In this document: piece after piece, positions 7,936 to 16,175 of the stretch
Layout of the letters: every line of letters begins with the position of its first letter
Numbering within the stretch: the stretch's first letter is position 1
Assembly (NCBI RefSeq): GCF_023715685.1
Contig: NZ_JAMBOQ010000002.1
Coordinates: 558,001-622,000, forward strand
Direction of reading: 5' to 3'
DNA from: Priestia aryabhattai
GTDB taxonomy: Bacteria; Bacillota; Bacilli; Bacillales; Bacillaceae_H
DNA length: 64,000 nt
Notes under the pieces: model-generated
The model's database searches: none
What the model was told of the DNA's origin: nothing
What the model saw: the letters and a program-made list of their open reading frames with translations, nothing else
Position numbers and translations under genes: made by a program

Positions 7936-8252
7936 GAGAAGAAAATGACAATCAGTCCTTACATTCTTTAAAAAAAGATTGGGAGCAGCTAGAGAGTTTA
8001 GCAAGTCATGAACATATTTCTCTACATGTAATTAAAGAGCAACTTCTCATTCAAAAACAAAAGCAAAAAAAAGCTTTCAGGAAAGAGTTATGCTTATTTA
8101 CATTAACAGCACTTGTTATTTTAACGGTAATGGCAACTGCTATTTTACAAATACCTGCTTTATTTATCGCCATTGAAGTAATTGGGATCATTGTTGCTCC
8201 TATTTTTTTTATTGTTTTTCACTATAAACGAAAAAAGGAGATGTCTTTATAA
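7932..8252 (+). CDS. yxlC: SigY anti-sigma component YxlC
   Basis: This 106-residue protein has a charged cytoplasmic N-terminal half (Asp/Glu/Lys rich, helical) and two membrane helices at about residues 57-75 and 79-97, ending in a basic tail. The start ATG 7932 overlaps the sigY stop and follows AAGGAG by eight bases. In B. subtilis YxlC with YxlD negatively controls SigY; the length is the same there. The topology fits an anti-sigma factor that binds SigY with its N-terminal domain. Assignment is by operon position and size, as such small proteins diverge quickly. Confidence 0.8.
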   Translation: MREENDNQSLHSLKKDWEQLESLASHEHISLHVIKEQLLIQKQKQKKAFRKELCLFTLTALVILTVMATAILQIPALFIAIEVIGIIVAPIFFIVFHYKRKKEMSL

Positions 8253-8458
8253 TGCATGAAAAATGGATTCTTGTTCTGTTTATTTCACCATTTCTCCTTC
8301 TTCAAAGCTTTCTCCTTTTTATCAATGCAAAAAAACGCGGCGCTCATCCATGGTTTTGGGGAATATGGGGACTGATTCAAATTCCAATGCCAACGCTTTT
8401 TTATTGTTTTTTTATTATTTGGCTTCCAGCACGAAGAAAAAAGGGGGAATGTAAATGA
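8252..8458 (+). CDS. yxlD: YxlD-like small membrane protein (SigY regulation)
   Basis: The protein has 68 residues with two hydrophobic helices (residues 5-23 and 34-58) around a KKRGAHPWFWGIWG segment. The pattern, two helices with a conserved P-W-x-W-G loop, is that of phospholipase D-nuclease N-terminal (PLDc_N)-like small proteins. It overlaps the yxlC stop by one base. In B. subtilis YxlD acts with YxlC as a negative regulator of SigY. The gene product beside it (YxlE) has the same layout and probably arose by duplication. Confidence 0.75.
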   Translation: MHEKWILVLFISPFLLLQSFLLFINAKKRGAHPWFWGIWGLIQIPMPTLFYCFFIIWLPARRKKGECK

Positions 8459-8646
8459 ATGAAATTAACTGGTTATTAATTGCTCCAATTATATTGTTAC
8501 AATTGTTTTTAATGATTCCAGCATTGATAAGCTGTATGAAGCAAGAAGAGACAAACGGGCCAAAATGGTTATGGGGACTCATTATTTTATTTGTAAGTAC
8601 AATTGGCCCCATTTTATATTTTGTTTTAGCACGTAAAAAACAGTGA
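8455..8646 (+). CDS. yxlE: YxlE-like small membrane protein
   Basis: The protein has 63 residues and two membrane helices. Between them lies KQEETNGPKWLWGLIILF, the same PLDc_N-type loop as in YxlD; it ends with a basic ARKKQ tail. It overlaps yxlD by four bases, so translation is probably coupled. In the B. subtilis sigY operon the gene at this position is yxlE, of unknown exact role. No catalytic residues are visible. Confidence 0.75.
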   Translation: MNEINWLLIAPIILLQLFLMIPALISCMKQEETNGPKWLWGLIILFVSTIGPILYFVLARKKQ

Positions 8647-8658
8647 GGTGGAACGAAG

Positions 8659-9549
8659 ATGTTTATGCAAGTAGAAGGACTGACAAAAACGTATCGTAAT
8701 ATAACTGTTGTAAATAACCTTTCGTTTAATCTCGACAAAGGAAAATGTGGAGCATTGTTAGGCCCTAATGGTGCAGGTAAGACGACTACTCTGCATATGA
8801 TTGCAGGTCTTACTGCACCTGATAAAGGAAAAATTTCTTTTGAAGATAAACAACATCAAGACGTACGATCATTTATTGGCTTTCTTCCACAGCATCCTAC
8901 GTTTTTTAATTGGATGACGCCTCAGCAGTATTTAACTTTTATAGGTCTTTTATCTAACATTTCAAAGAATGTGCTTTCTCAACGAATAGATGAAGTACTT
9001 GAAACTGTAGGTTTAAAAGGAAAAGAAAAGGGGAAAATTGCTGGCTTTTCTGGAGGAATGAAACAACGTTTAGGCTTGGCGCAGGCTTTGTTACATAAAC
9101 CTGAACTGTTAATTCTAGATGAACCGGTTTCGGCTTTAGATCCTGAAGGCAGAAAAGATGTTCTAATGATTATCGAAACATTAAAAAAAGATACATCTAT
9201 TCTGTTTTCAACCCATATTTTGCATGATGCAGAACAAATATGCGATAACATTATTATGATTAAAAACGGACGCATGAAATGGAATGGAACAAAGAATTCG
9301 CTGCGCCAAGAGTTCACTTCTCCTATTTTTACGATTGAAACAGAAGAAAGGCTCCCCGCGTCTTTCGGTAGTCTACCAAGTGAGCAGCTGCTGTTTCATT
9401 CTCCATATAAAGCCACTGTAGGTGTAAAAGATAAATCTCAGCAGCAGCAACTACTTCAACTGCTTGTTGATCAAAAAGCGAACCTTATTTTATTTGAACG
9501 AAAACAGCATTCTCTTGAAGATGTGTATCTAGAGGTGATGAACAAATGA
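8659..9549 (+). CDS. yxlF: ABC transporter ATP-binding protein YxlF
   Basis: This 296-residue ABC ATPase has Walker A GPNGAGKTT (about residue 38), Q-loop LPQHPTFFNWMTP, signature FSGGMKQR, Walker B LLILDEP followed by VSALDPEGRKD, and H-loop STHILHDAE. The C-terminal 75 residues form an accessory domain typical of CcmA/YxlF/BcrA-like drug and lantibiotic exporters. It pairs with the permease YxlG downstream (four-base overlap). In B. subtilis this pair is the effector part of the sigY operon; the exported substrate is not established. Confidence 0.9.
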   Translation: MFMQVEGLTKTYRNITVVNNLSFNLDKGKCGALLGPNGAGKTTTLHMIAGLTAPDKGKISFEDKQHQDVRSFIGFLPQHPTFFNWMTPQQYLTFIGLLSNISKNVLSQRIDEVLETVGLKGKEKGKIAGFSGGMKQRLGLAQALLHKPELLILDEPVSALDPEGRKDVLMIIETLKKDTSILFSTHILHDAEQICDNIIMIKNGRMKWNGTKNSLRQEFTSPIFTIETEERLPASFGSLPSEQLLFHSPYKATVGVKDKSQQQQLLQLLVDQKANLILFERKQHSLEDVYLEVMNK

Positions 9550-10322
9550 ATACATTTGGAATCTTATTCAAAAAAGAATTACATGAATTATTTGCGAACG
9601 GCAAAGGAATTTGGCTGCCAGTCTCTCTGATTTTACTAGGCATCACACAGCCTTTAACGAATTATTATATGCCACAAATCATTGACATGGCAGGAAATTT
9701 ACCGAAAGGAGCAATTATTCAACTTCCTACGCCCACCGGTCAAGAAGTATTACAGGGTGTCCTTTCACAATATAGTACAATAGGAACCTTACTGATTGTA
9801 CTAGCAAGCATGAATATGATTTCAAATGAACGACAAAATCATGCTGCTGTACTTGTTATGATGAGACCGGTGAGTGTCATTCAATACCTCATGAGTAAAT
9901 GGGCTGCGCAAATCGTACTGGTTATTGGCTCAACGTTTATGAGCTATATAGCAGCGTGGTATTATACAAATCTTTTATTTTCATATGTGGATTGGACTCA
10001 TATGCTGGTTAGCTTTCTTTTATACAGCCTGTGGCTGATTTTTATCTTGTCCGTTTTAGTGGCAGCTGGAACCTTTCTTTTACAAAGCGGAGGGATTGCT
10101 GGAGTAAGCATTTTGATCATTGCGTCACTTTCATTTTTGAGTACTTTGTTTACGAATCAATTAAAGTGGAGTCCTGCAGCGTTGTCACAATACGCCGCTC
10201 ATATACTTGAACAATTGCACTGGTCACAAAGTGTCACCTATACCGTAGTTGTTACGTTAATGAGCAGCTTTCTTCTTTTAATCGCTGCTGTTCATAGATA
10301 CAAAAAAGTGGAATATGTATAA
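9546..10322 (+). CDS. yxlG: ABC-2 type transporter permease YxlG
   Basis: This 258-residue integral membrane protein has about six helices in the ABC-2 pattern: an N-terminal amphipathic segment (GILFKKELHELF), helix at 22-40, a long external loop with PTPTGQEVLQG, then five helices. The sequence SNERQNHAAVLVMMRPVS between helices 2 and 3 is the cytoplasmic coupling region contacting the ATPase. It is the last gene of the sigY operon and ends in a strong terminator. With YxlF it should make a homodimeric exporter. Confidence 0.85.
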   Translation: MNTFGILFKKELHELFANGKGIWLPVSLILLGITQPLTNYYMPQIIDMAGNLPKGAIIQLPTPTGQEVLQGVLSQYSTIGTLLIVLASMNMISNERQNHAAVLVMMRPVSVIQYLMSKWAAQIVLVIGSTFMSYIAAWYYTNLLFSYVDWTHMLVSFLLYSLWLIFILSVLVAAGTFLLQSGGIAGVSILIIASLSFLSTLFTNQLKWSPAALSQYAAHILEQLHWSQSVTYTVVVTLMSSFLLLIAAVHRYKKVEYV

Positions 10323-10349
10323 AAAGACTTCTTCAACGAAGTCTTTTCT
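10321..10349. terminator. Bidirectional terminator between yxlG and amj
   Basis: AAAAGACTTC and GAAGTCTTTT form a perfect stem between the two convergent stops, with T-rich sequence both ways. Confidence 0.85.
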
Positions 10350-11151
10350 AAGGGATTAATTTGCAAATCCACGCAATATAAAGAGCAGCGGGCACTAAGA
10401 GAATCTGGGCACATACTGTCCCGCACAAACGAGAGATGACGAGTGTACCAACCATTTTGTTCATAGATTGCTTAGTTGATTCACCTTTCATTACCTTTTC
10501 AGTTAAAATGGCTACTTGCGGATCTACAAACACAGCAAGGGTAATCATCGCTAGTCCGTTAATAAGACCAGAAGACATCAGAATTGATTTAGAAAGAGTA
10601 GGCTCGAGTGTAGAAGCATAAAGAGTGGAAAGAACACCTACTGTATAAATGGTCGTAGCCATTAAATTCAAAAGCAGTAACCGTTTGGGTACTCCACCTA
10701 TTCGCAGCTGAGACAGCATAATCCACCTAGGACGCTTAACGTGTTTTTTTGCTTTTTCCAGCGTATGTATGGAAGCAATGTTTTTCATCATTTGAGGTAC
10801 AGATCCCGCTACTTCTAAGTGTGAAATCATTCGGGAGAAGATCGATACAAAGCTAGGAAGTAAAAGAGCACCTACGATTGTCCCAATAGAAGCCGCGAGC
10901 AAGATGGTTTGAAGCTGATGAAGTAGAACAGGCAGATCTTCTTTAGACTGGACCGCATCTCCTAATTTGCCGGTCAGCGGAGCTTGCACCATATTAGCTG
11001 TTCTTGAAACAATGACAATAATATTAAAAAGAGATAAAGCCACGACTAGTTTTCCAGTTTTCAAGCCTGCAAGTCTCACAGAGTAGGCTAGCGTTTCAAT
11101 CATGTGAATAATTCCTACAAACACACAAATAATAAGTAATTTTTCCATCAT
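10348..11151 (-). CDS. amj: Lipid II flippase Amj (DUF2837)
   Basis: This 267-residue integral membrane protein has about six to seven helices. The opening (HMIETLAYSVRLAGLKTGK) and the following SRTANMVQAPLTGKLGD match the DUF2837 family, whose B. subtilis member Amj (YdaH, 268 residues) is an alternate lipid II flippase able to replace MurJ in peptidoglycan synthesis. The start chosen is ATG 11151, which follows AAAGGAA by ten bases; a longer frame to 11247 has no site and runs through the upstream terminator. In B. subtilis amj is under SigM control; no such promoter could be proven here. Confidence 0.85.
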   Translation of the reverse strand: MMEKLLIICVFVGIIHMIETLAYSVRLAGLKTGKLVVALSLFNIIVIVSRTANMVQAPLTGKLGDAVQSKEDLPVLLHQLQTILLAASIGTIVGALLLPSFVSIFSRMISHLEVAGSVPQMMKNIASIHTLEKAKKHVKRPRWIMLSQLRIGGVPKRLLLLNLMATTIYTVGVLSTLYASTLEPTLSKSILMSSGLINGLAMITLAVFVDPQVAILTEKVMKGESTKQSMNKMVGTLVISRLCGTVCAQILLVPAALYIAWICKLIP

Positions 11152-11219
11152 AATAAGCAAGTTCCTTTCTTCAATACTGCACTTCCTTATTATGTATAAA
11201 TTTGGTTCATTTGTAAATA

Positions 11220-11257
11220 AAAAGCCGCTTGCTACCAAAAGTAGCAAGCGGCTTTTT
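11220..11257 (-). terminator. Terminator upstream of amj
   Basis: AAAAGCCGCTTGCTAC and GTAGCAAGCGGCTTTT form a long perfect stem with T/A tracts on both sides. It would end leftward transcripts of the small gene at 11259-11438. Confidence 0.9.
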
Positions 11258-11258
11258 A

Positions 11259-11438
11259 TTATCGATGCTGATTAATATCACGCAGTATATCTTTGCTAGC
11301 CTGATAATCTTTTTCTCGTTCTTTTTCCACCTGTAGACGTTTGTCTAGCTTACGGCTATATTCAGCATACCCCACGCCGTGAGAAAGCTGCATGGCCTTT
11401 TCCATTTCTGACGTGTACGTTAGGTGAAGTGCGATAAT
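11259..11438 (-). CDS. Small charged protein with probable ATT start
   Basis: The open frame encodes 59 residues, ending KEREKDYQASKDILRDINQHR in a long K/E/R helix, probably a coiled coil. In frame, TGA lies just upstream, and the only codon at correct spacing from AAAGGA (seven bases) is ATT 11438. The first ATG, at 11405, would give 48 residues but has no ribosome site. It is followed by a strong terminator, which supports a real transcription unit. ATT may be a true rare start or a mutated ATG. Family not recognised. Confidence 0.5.
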   Translation of the reverse strand: MIALHLTYTSEMEKAMQLSHGVGYAEYSRKLDKRLQVEKEREKDYQASKDILRDINQHR

Positions 11439-11501
11439 GAATCAATCCTTTCAGCATTTTTCACTTGTGGCATATGTGTTGCTGCTCAAGTGTTTTGGTG
11501 T

Positions 11502-11621
11502 TTATAACTCTTGAAGTCTTTCTAGAAATCGTTTTCCCTGTCGCTCTGGATCTAAACATAAAATGATTAAAATTTCATAACATTCCAGGTAAAAACCTTT
11601 TTTTCTTGCGTAGTATCCCAT
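11502..11621 (-). CDS. Possible 39-residue ORF
   Basis: The frame from ATG 11621 reads MGYYARKKGFYLECYEILI then ends DPERQGKRFLERLQEL. The composition looks protein-like, but there is no ribosome site before the ATG and the frame lies in the upstream region of the divergent gene at 11658. It could be a relic of a longer gene. Weak call. Confidence 0.25.
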   Translation of the reverse strand: MGYYARKKGFYLECYEILIILCLDPERQGKRFLERLQEL

Positions 11622-11657
11622 ATAATAGCAAGAACAACGTTTTTAAAGGAGTTATAT

Positions 11658-12305
11658 ATGAACAATACAAAACGAGTATGGTTTGATTTACTTTTTTATA
11701 TCGCTATTCCGTACCTAATATGGAACCAAGGAAAAGACATTATTGGTGACTACTATGCCATTTTGCTTTCAACAGCACCAGCGTTTGTGTATACCATTTA
11801 TACATTTATTAAAGATCGTCAGTTTAACGTAACAGGATTGTTTATTGTCATTACGCTGCTGGCACGTACCATTATTGATTTAATTTCAGGGAACGCAGCA
11901 ACGATGTTAAACAATCAAGTATACTTTATGATTGGACTGGCTGTAGTTGTCCTTTTTACCATTGTGATAAAAAAGCCAATCGGTTTGTACTTTTTCGTAG
12001 ATACGGCTTACTTAATGGGCTATAAGAGAGAAGATTCTCTTAAGCTCTTTCACCAGCCTGATCTATTCAAAATGATGAACTGGCTTACGGTACTGTTCGC
12101 AGGTCGCTATGTATTTTTAGCAATTGTAAAATACGTATTGATTCAAAAGTACGGAGTAGAAGGATATGGAAACATGATTGTATTCCGTCAGGCTGTTACA
12201 TGGGCATTCTCCATTTTAATTGCTGTCTACACGTATTTTATCTATAAAAAAATTCAAGATAAAACAGGGATTGATAATCCAATGAATCCAAATGTAAATG
12301 AATAG
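11658..12305 (+). CDS. VC0807-like multi-pass membrane protein
   Basis: The protein has 215 residues with about six membrane helices. Conserved-looking polar points are RTIIDLISGN in the third helix region and FFVDTAYLMGYKRED in the central loop. The layout (N-terminal helix pair, a central loop with K-R-E-D, and two C-terminal helices) fits the VC0807 family, which has no assigned function. The ribosome site AAAGGAG is eight bases before ATG. Monocistronic, with its own terminator. Confidence 0.65.
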   Translation: MNNTKRVWFDLLFYIAIPYLIWNQGKDIIGDYYAILLSTAPAFVYTIYTFIKDRQFNVTGLFIVITLLARTIIDLISGNAATMLNNQVYFMIGLAVVVLFTIVIKKPIGLYFFVDTAYLMGYKREDSLKLFHQPDLFKMMNWLTVLFAGRYVFLAIVKYVLIQKYGVEGYGNMIVFRQAVTWAFSILIAVYTYFIYKKIQDKTGIDNPMNPNVNE

Positions 12306-12310
12306 AAGGA

Positions 12311-12342
12311 GAAGCGTGCGTTTAACTAACGTACGCTTTTTT
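12311..12342 (+). terminator. Terminator
   Basis: AAGCGTGCGTT and AACGTACGCTT form a stem followed by T6. Confidence 0.85.
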
Positions 12343-12439
12343 GTTACAAAACAGTGAACAGTGCACGAAACGCTAACATCTCATTTAAAATTAATAGTAA
12401 AATAACGCTATTAAGAACGGGATGAAAGTAGGTCAAGAA

Positions 12440-12712
12440 ATGAAACTATTATTAGCATGTCAAAAGCAACCTTATCGGATTTTAGAAATGATTATGGTGT
12501 TTTTTACCTTAATTTTTGTCGTTCTGTCGTTCTTCGATTACCGTCAGCTGTTTTTTCTTGTGTTTACACTTGGAATTGTATTTGCTATTCGAGCGTTTGA
12601 AATGCAAGAAGGAGAGAAAAAGACTCAAGGGAACATCTGGCTGCTTGTTGGTGTTGTAATGATTTTGCTAGATATTGTTTTATTTGTTATATATGCAATT
12701 AATCGATCTTAA
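12440..12712 (+). CDS. Small three-helix membrane protein
   Basis: This protein of 90 residues has three hydrophobic helices (about 14-33, 37-54, 65-86) joined by short loops; the loop before the last helix is charged (MQEGEKKTQGN). ATG 12440 follows a weak AGGTCAAG site; ATG 12422 is an alternative start. No family recognised. It lies between two terminators as a single gene. Confidence 0.6.
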   Translation: MKLLLACQKQPYRILEMIMVFFTLIFVVLSFFDYRQLFFLVFTLGIVFAIRAFEMQEGEKKTQGNIWLLVGVVMILLDIVLFVIYAINRS

Positions 12713-12718
12713 ATGAAG

Positions 12719-12764
12719 AAAAAAGCTTCCGCGCAGAGGGATACCTCTGCGCGGAAGCTTTTTT
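12719..12764. terminator. Strong bidirectional terminator
   Basis: A 19-bp perfect GC-rich stem (AAAAGCTTCCGCGCAGAGG and its complement) lies between convergent genes. Confidence 0.95.
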
Positions 12765-12766
12765 AA

Positions 12767-14467
12767 TTAAGGAATCATCCACGATAATACATTAGATTGT
12801 AAAAATGTTAATACGCAGACAATCAGTAGTAAAAATAAGCTGTGCTTCACCGTAAAACGAAGCAAATCGGATTCTTTTCCAGCCAACCCAACCGCAGCAC
12901 AGGCAACGGCGATGGACTGCGGTGAAATCATTTTCCCGGTTACTCCGCCCGAAGAGTTTGCTGCAAGAGCAAGAAGCGGGTCCATTCCAATAGACGTGGC
13001 CGTGATTTTTTGTAAGTTGCCGAACAATAAGTTGGCTGATGTATCTGATCCTGTAATAAAAACACCGAGCCAGCCGAGTACAGGAGAGAAAAAGGGAAAT
13101 AACGCGCCTGTTTTAGCTAACAGTAGCCCTAAGGTTGTACTCATTCCAGAAGCATTTGTCACGTAAGCAAATGCCACAACGGACATAATCGTAAGTAGCG
13201 GTAACGCTAATTCTTTGCACGTCTCGTTAAACGTAATAAACCAGTTCTTCCAAGAGATGTTGACGATAAATTTTGTTACAACAGCAGATAACAGGATAGC
13301 TGTGCCTGCAGCGCCTAGTAATTCTAACTTATAAACTGCAGCAATCGGTTCTCCATTTCCATTTAAAATTAAATTATTTAACCAAGGTACTTCCGGCATG
13401 AACGTTAAATAATGTCCGATGGAATTGATAGCGCCCAAAAAGGCGTTAGCTCCTTCATAATGTTCTGTCAAAGCGGTTTTAATTTGAGGAATTCCCCATA
13501 CAGAAATAAATATCGTTAAAATTAAAAAAGGTGACCACGCTTTTGCAATTTGAGCCCCTGTGAATGTGGGTTGATCTTGAGTTTCTCTCAGCTCAGCTGA
13601 AGCAGAAGCTACTTCATGTGCTGCTTTTTCAGATTGAAAACGGAACGTTGTTTTTGGTTTCCAGAATTTTAAGAAAATAGTGAGCGCAAAAAGTGAAACT
13701 AATGCTGATAAAATATCGGGAAGTTCAGGTCCTAAAAAGTTAGAGCTGACAAACTGTGTAAGAGCAAAAGAGACGCCGGATACTAGAATAGCAGGGAGTA
13801 CTTCTAATGTTTTCTTAAATCCAGCCATTACAAAAACCAAATATAGCGGAATAAATATAGAAATAAAAGGAAGCTGTCGGCCTACCATTTTAGAAATCTC
13901 CATTGCCGCTACCCCAGTAGGGCCTTCCATAGCCGTTATAGGAATACCGATTGCACCAAAAGCAACGGGTGCTGTGTTTGCTAACAAACATAAGCCAGCG
14001 GCATACAAAGGATTAAAGCCTAGCCCTACAAGCAGCGCTGCTGAAATGGCAACAGGTGCGCCAAAACCAGCAGCACCTTCAAGAAAGGCACCAAACGAAA
14101 AAGCGATTAACAAAGCTTGAAGTCTGCGATCTTCTGTAATGGATACGACAGAGGTACGAATAATATCAAACTGACCGGTTTTTACGGTTAGTTTGTAAAG
14201 AAAAACGGACGTAATGATAATCCATCCAATCGGCAGTATACCGTATACGGCTCCTTGACTAGCTGACATAAAAGCCATACTAGCCGGCATTTTATAGGCG
14301 AGTATTGCAACGGCAAGTGCGACCAGTAAAGTTGTAACTCCAGCCATATAACCTTTCATTCGTTTAATAGCCAGAGCCCAAAAGAAGTAAAGAATAGGAA
14401 TCAAAGCGATTAATGAAGACCAAATGACGCTGTTTCCTACAGGAGTGAACTGCTGTGTCCATGTCAT
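12767..14467 (-). CDS. Lactate permease family transporter, probably glycolate/L-lactate uptake
   Basis: This 566-residue integral membrane protein with about 13 helices belongs to the LctP/LldP/GlcA family. Visible family segments are GAFLEGAAGFGAPVAISAA (residues 128-146), ANTAPVAFGAIGIPI and, near the C-terminus, FITGSDTSANLLFGNLQ and SSGGVTGKMISPQSIAVA. The family moves 2-hydroxymonocarboxylates (L-/D-lactate, glycolate) with protons. Because it is divergent from glcE-F-D-B, glycolate is the most likely physiological substrate, as with GlcA of E. coli. The start ATG 14467 follows GAGGTG; an upstream extension has no site. A dual operator/cre region lies in the shared promoter interval. 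Confidence 0.85.
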   Translation of the reverse strand: MTWTQQFTPVGNSVIWSSLIALIPILYFFWALAIKRMKGYMAGVTTLLVALAVAILAYKMPASMAFMSASQGAVYGILPIGWIIITSVFLYKLTVKTGQFDIIRTSVVSITEDRRLQALLIAFSFGAFLEGAAGFGAPVAISAALLVGLGFNPLYAAGLCLLANTAPVAFGAIGIPITAMEGPTGVAAMEISKMVGRQLPFISIFIPLYLVFVMAGFKKTLEVLPAILVSGVSFALTQFVSSNFLGPELPDILSALVSLFALTIFLKFWKPKTTFRFQSEKAAHEVASASAELRETQDQPTFTGAQIAKAWSPFLILTIFISVWGIPQIKTALTEHYEGANAFLGAINSIGHYLTFMPEVPWLNNLILNGNGEPIAAVYKLELLGAAGTAILLSAVVTKFIVNISWKNWFITFNETCKELALPLLTIMSVVAFAYVTNASGMSTTLGLLLAKTGALFPFFSPVLGWLGVFITGSDTSANLLFGNLQKITATSIGMDPLLALAANSSGGVTGKMISPQSIAVACAAVGLAGKESDLLRFTVKHSLFLLLIVCVLTFLQSNVLSWMIP

Positions 14468-14540
14468 AACTAACACCTCATTTTCAAATTAGTGAACCAC
14501 AAATTTAGTAAAATAAAACAATTAAAACTACGATGATAAG

Positions 14541-14553
14541 GTCATCTGATGAC
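14541..14553. promoter_or_regulatory. Palindromic operator, LutR/GntR-like, in the divergent glycolate promoter region
   Basis: GTCATC-T-GATGAC is a perfect palindrome around one central base. It contains TCATC-N-GATGA, which I recall as the LutR (GntR family) recognition form for lactate utilisation genes in B. subtilis. It is 74 bases upstream of the permease start. Confidence 0.55.
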
Positions 14554-14703
14554 TTATGTAAAAAATGAATTCGCTTACATTATATTCTAATTCTTTTATG
14601 ATAGGCAAGTACTAAAAGAAACTTTTTTCAAAAGAACGCACATTTTTTTGTTGATATAAAGAAAATATTGGTTGAAAATCCCAGTAATAGGTGATTTAAT
14701 GAT

Positions 14704-14717
14704 TGTAAGCGCTTGAA
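14704..14717 (+). promoter_or_regulatory. cre-like site (CcpA)
   Basis: TGTAAGCGCTTGAA matches the catabolite-responsive element consensus TGnAAnCGnWnnCW at all but one fixed position. It lies 130 bases before glcE, so glucose repression of the locus is likely. The rest of 14468-14849 shows only AT-rich promoter sequence. Confidence 0.6.
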
Positions 14718-14849
14718 ATATATCTTTCCACCCGTTCTACTAATTATTCTTCTTATTAATCTACTACTTTTAGTCGAATTATATATGGCACTTCTTTATG
14801 TTATTAGTGAAACATTGTTTGCTATTACAAAACGAGAGGAGTCAATTTA

Positions 14850-16175
14850 TTGAGTACGTTAGAGCTTCTAGATCATTTAAAATCTATTTTATCTAATCCT
14901 TCCACACTTGAAGAACAGCATATGGATCACTTCCTTGGAAATAACGGATCCCTTCATGTTAAGCCAACTTCAGAACAAGAAATAGCAGCCGTTTTAAAGT
15001 ATGCAACGGAACACGGCAAAAAGGTCGTCATTGAAGGGAACGGTACAAAAAAAGGGTTTGGCGGACTTATGGAGCCAGCCGACCTTTTGCTTTCGCTGAC
15101 TGAATACAGCGGAATTGTTGAACATACAGTAGGAGATATGACGGTTACTGTAAAAGCTGGTACGCCGTTTGGAGAGTTACAAACGTATTTAAAAACGTAC
15201 AATCAGCAAGTTTCACTTGATCCAGCTCTAGGAGATTACGCTACAATCGGCGGGGTTATTGCAGCGAATGAAAGTGGTCCAAAGCGCTTGTCTTATGGAT
15301 CAGCTCGGGATGCAGTAATCGGTATGAGGATCGTATATTCAGATGGAACCATTGTTCGTTCAGGCGGAAAAGTCGTCAAAAATGTGGCTGGTTATGATAT
15401 GAATAAGTTGTTTATTGGTTCAATGGGAACGCTCGGCGTTATATCAGAAATAACGTTAAAGCTGCGTCCGCTGCCTAAGTATCAAAGCGTTCTTTTTATT
15501 TCTTTTTCAACAGGTAATATGGAAGAAATTCATGCATTTGTTAGAAAGGTCTTAGATTCCATGATAGAGCCCATTGCTTTGGAATTATTAAATCCCTCTC
15601 TAGCTGAAGATGTATTAGGGCAGCATCTTTTTACGCTCGTGATTAGCTTTGAAGACGTAGAAAGTTCCGTTCATTATCAAGAGAATTACATCAAAAGTAT
15701 TCAGCCTGCTGATACGATTTTAAAAGTACTGCAGGAAAAAGAAGCCGAGGTGTTTTGGGGATTTTTTAGTAACATTAGTCCAAATGGCGCACGTTGTTCT
15801 TCAGAAGAAGAAACAGAAGCCACTTTAAAAGTCGGCGTACCAAATATGAATGTAATTGATGTGATAAACAAAAGTAATGCTTTAAAAACTTCCCGTCCAA
15901 TGCTGATAAAAGCACATGGAGGAGTTGGACACGGTCTTTGCTCGGTCTACATAAAAGGCTCAGAAGAAGCCATTCTTTCCGTTATCACTTCATTTACTGA
16001 AACTGCTAAAACGTACGGAGGATATGTGGTGGTTAAACATTTGCCTTTTATAATGCGTCAAAAAGTAAATGTGTGGGGGGAAAAACCTTCTCATTTTCCA
16101 TTATTGGCAGGAATTAAAGCAAAGGTGGACACTAAAAATGTGCTTAACTATAAACGATTTATAGGAGGAATCTAA
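14850..16175 (+). CDS. glcE: Glycolate oxidase FAD-binding subunit GlcE
   Basis: This 441-residue protein has a PCMH-type FAD-binding domain in its N-terminal half: VVIEGNGTKKGFGG, then LDPALGDYATIGGVIAANESGPKRLSYG, then GGKVVKNVAGYDMNKLFIGSMGTLG. The C-terminal part is divergent. In E. coli GlcD, GlcE and GlcF together form membrane-associated glycolate oxidase (glycolate to glyoxylate, electrons to quinone). Start TTG 14850 with GAGAGGAG upstream. It is the first gene of a rightward operon; glcF begins one base after its stop. It could also serve D-lactate, but the malate synthase G downstream favours glycolate. Confidence 0.85.
   Translation: MSTLELLDHLKSILSNPSTLEEQHMDHFLGNNGSLHVKPTSEQEIAAVLKYATEHGKKVVIEGNGTKKGFGGLMEPADLLLSLTEYSGIVEHTVGDMTVTVKAGTPFGELQTYLKTYNQQVSLDPALGDYATIGGVIAANESGPKRLSYGSARDAVIGMRIVYSDGTIVRSGGKVVKNVAGYDMNKLFIGSMGTLGVISEITLKLRPLPKYQSVLFISFSTGNMEEIHAFVRKVLDSMIEPIALELLNPSLAEDVLGQHLFTLVISFEDVESSVHYQENYIKSIQPADTILKVLQEKEAEVFWGFFSNISPNGARCSSEEETEATLKVGVPNMNVIDVINKSNALKTSRPMLIKAHGGVGHGLCSVYIKGSEEAILSVITSFTETAKTYGGYVVVKHLPFIMRQKVNVWGEKPSHFPLLAGIKAKVDTKNVLNYKRFIGGI

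Noticed and set aside
13680..14120. 146-codon open frame antisense to the permease gene
   Set aside because: It is the shadow of a strongly conserved membrane protein gene; no ribosome site, composition biased to Ser/Ala/Pro/Lys.
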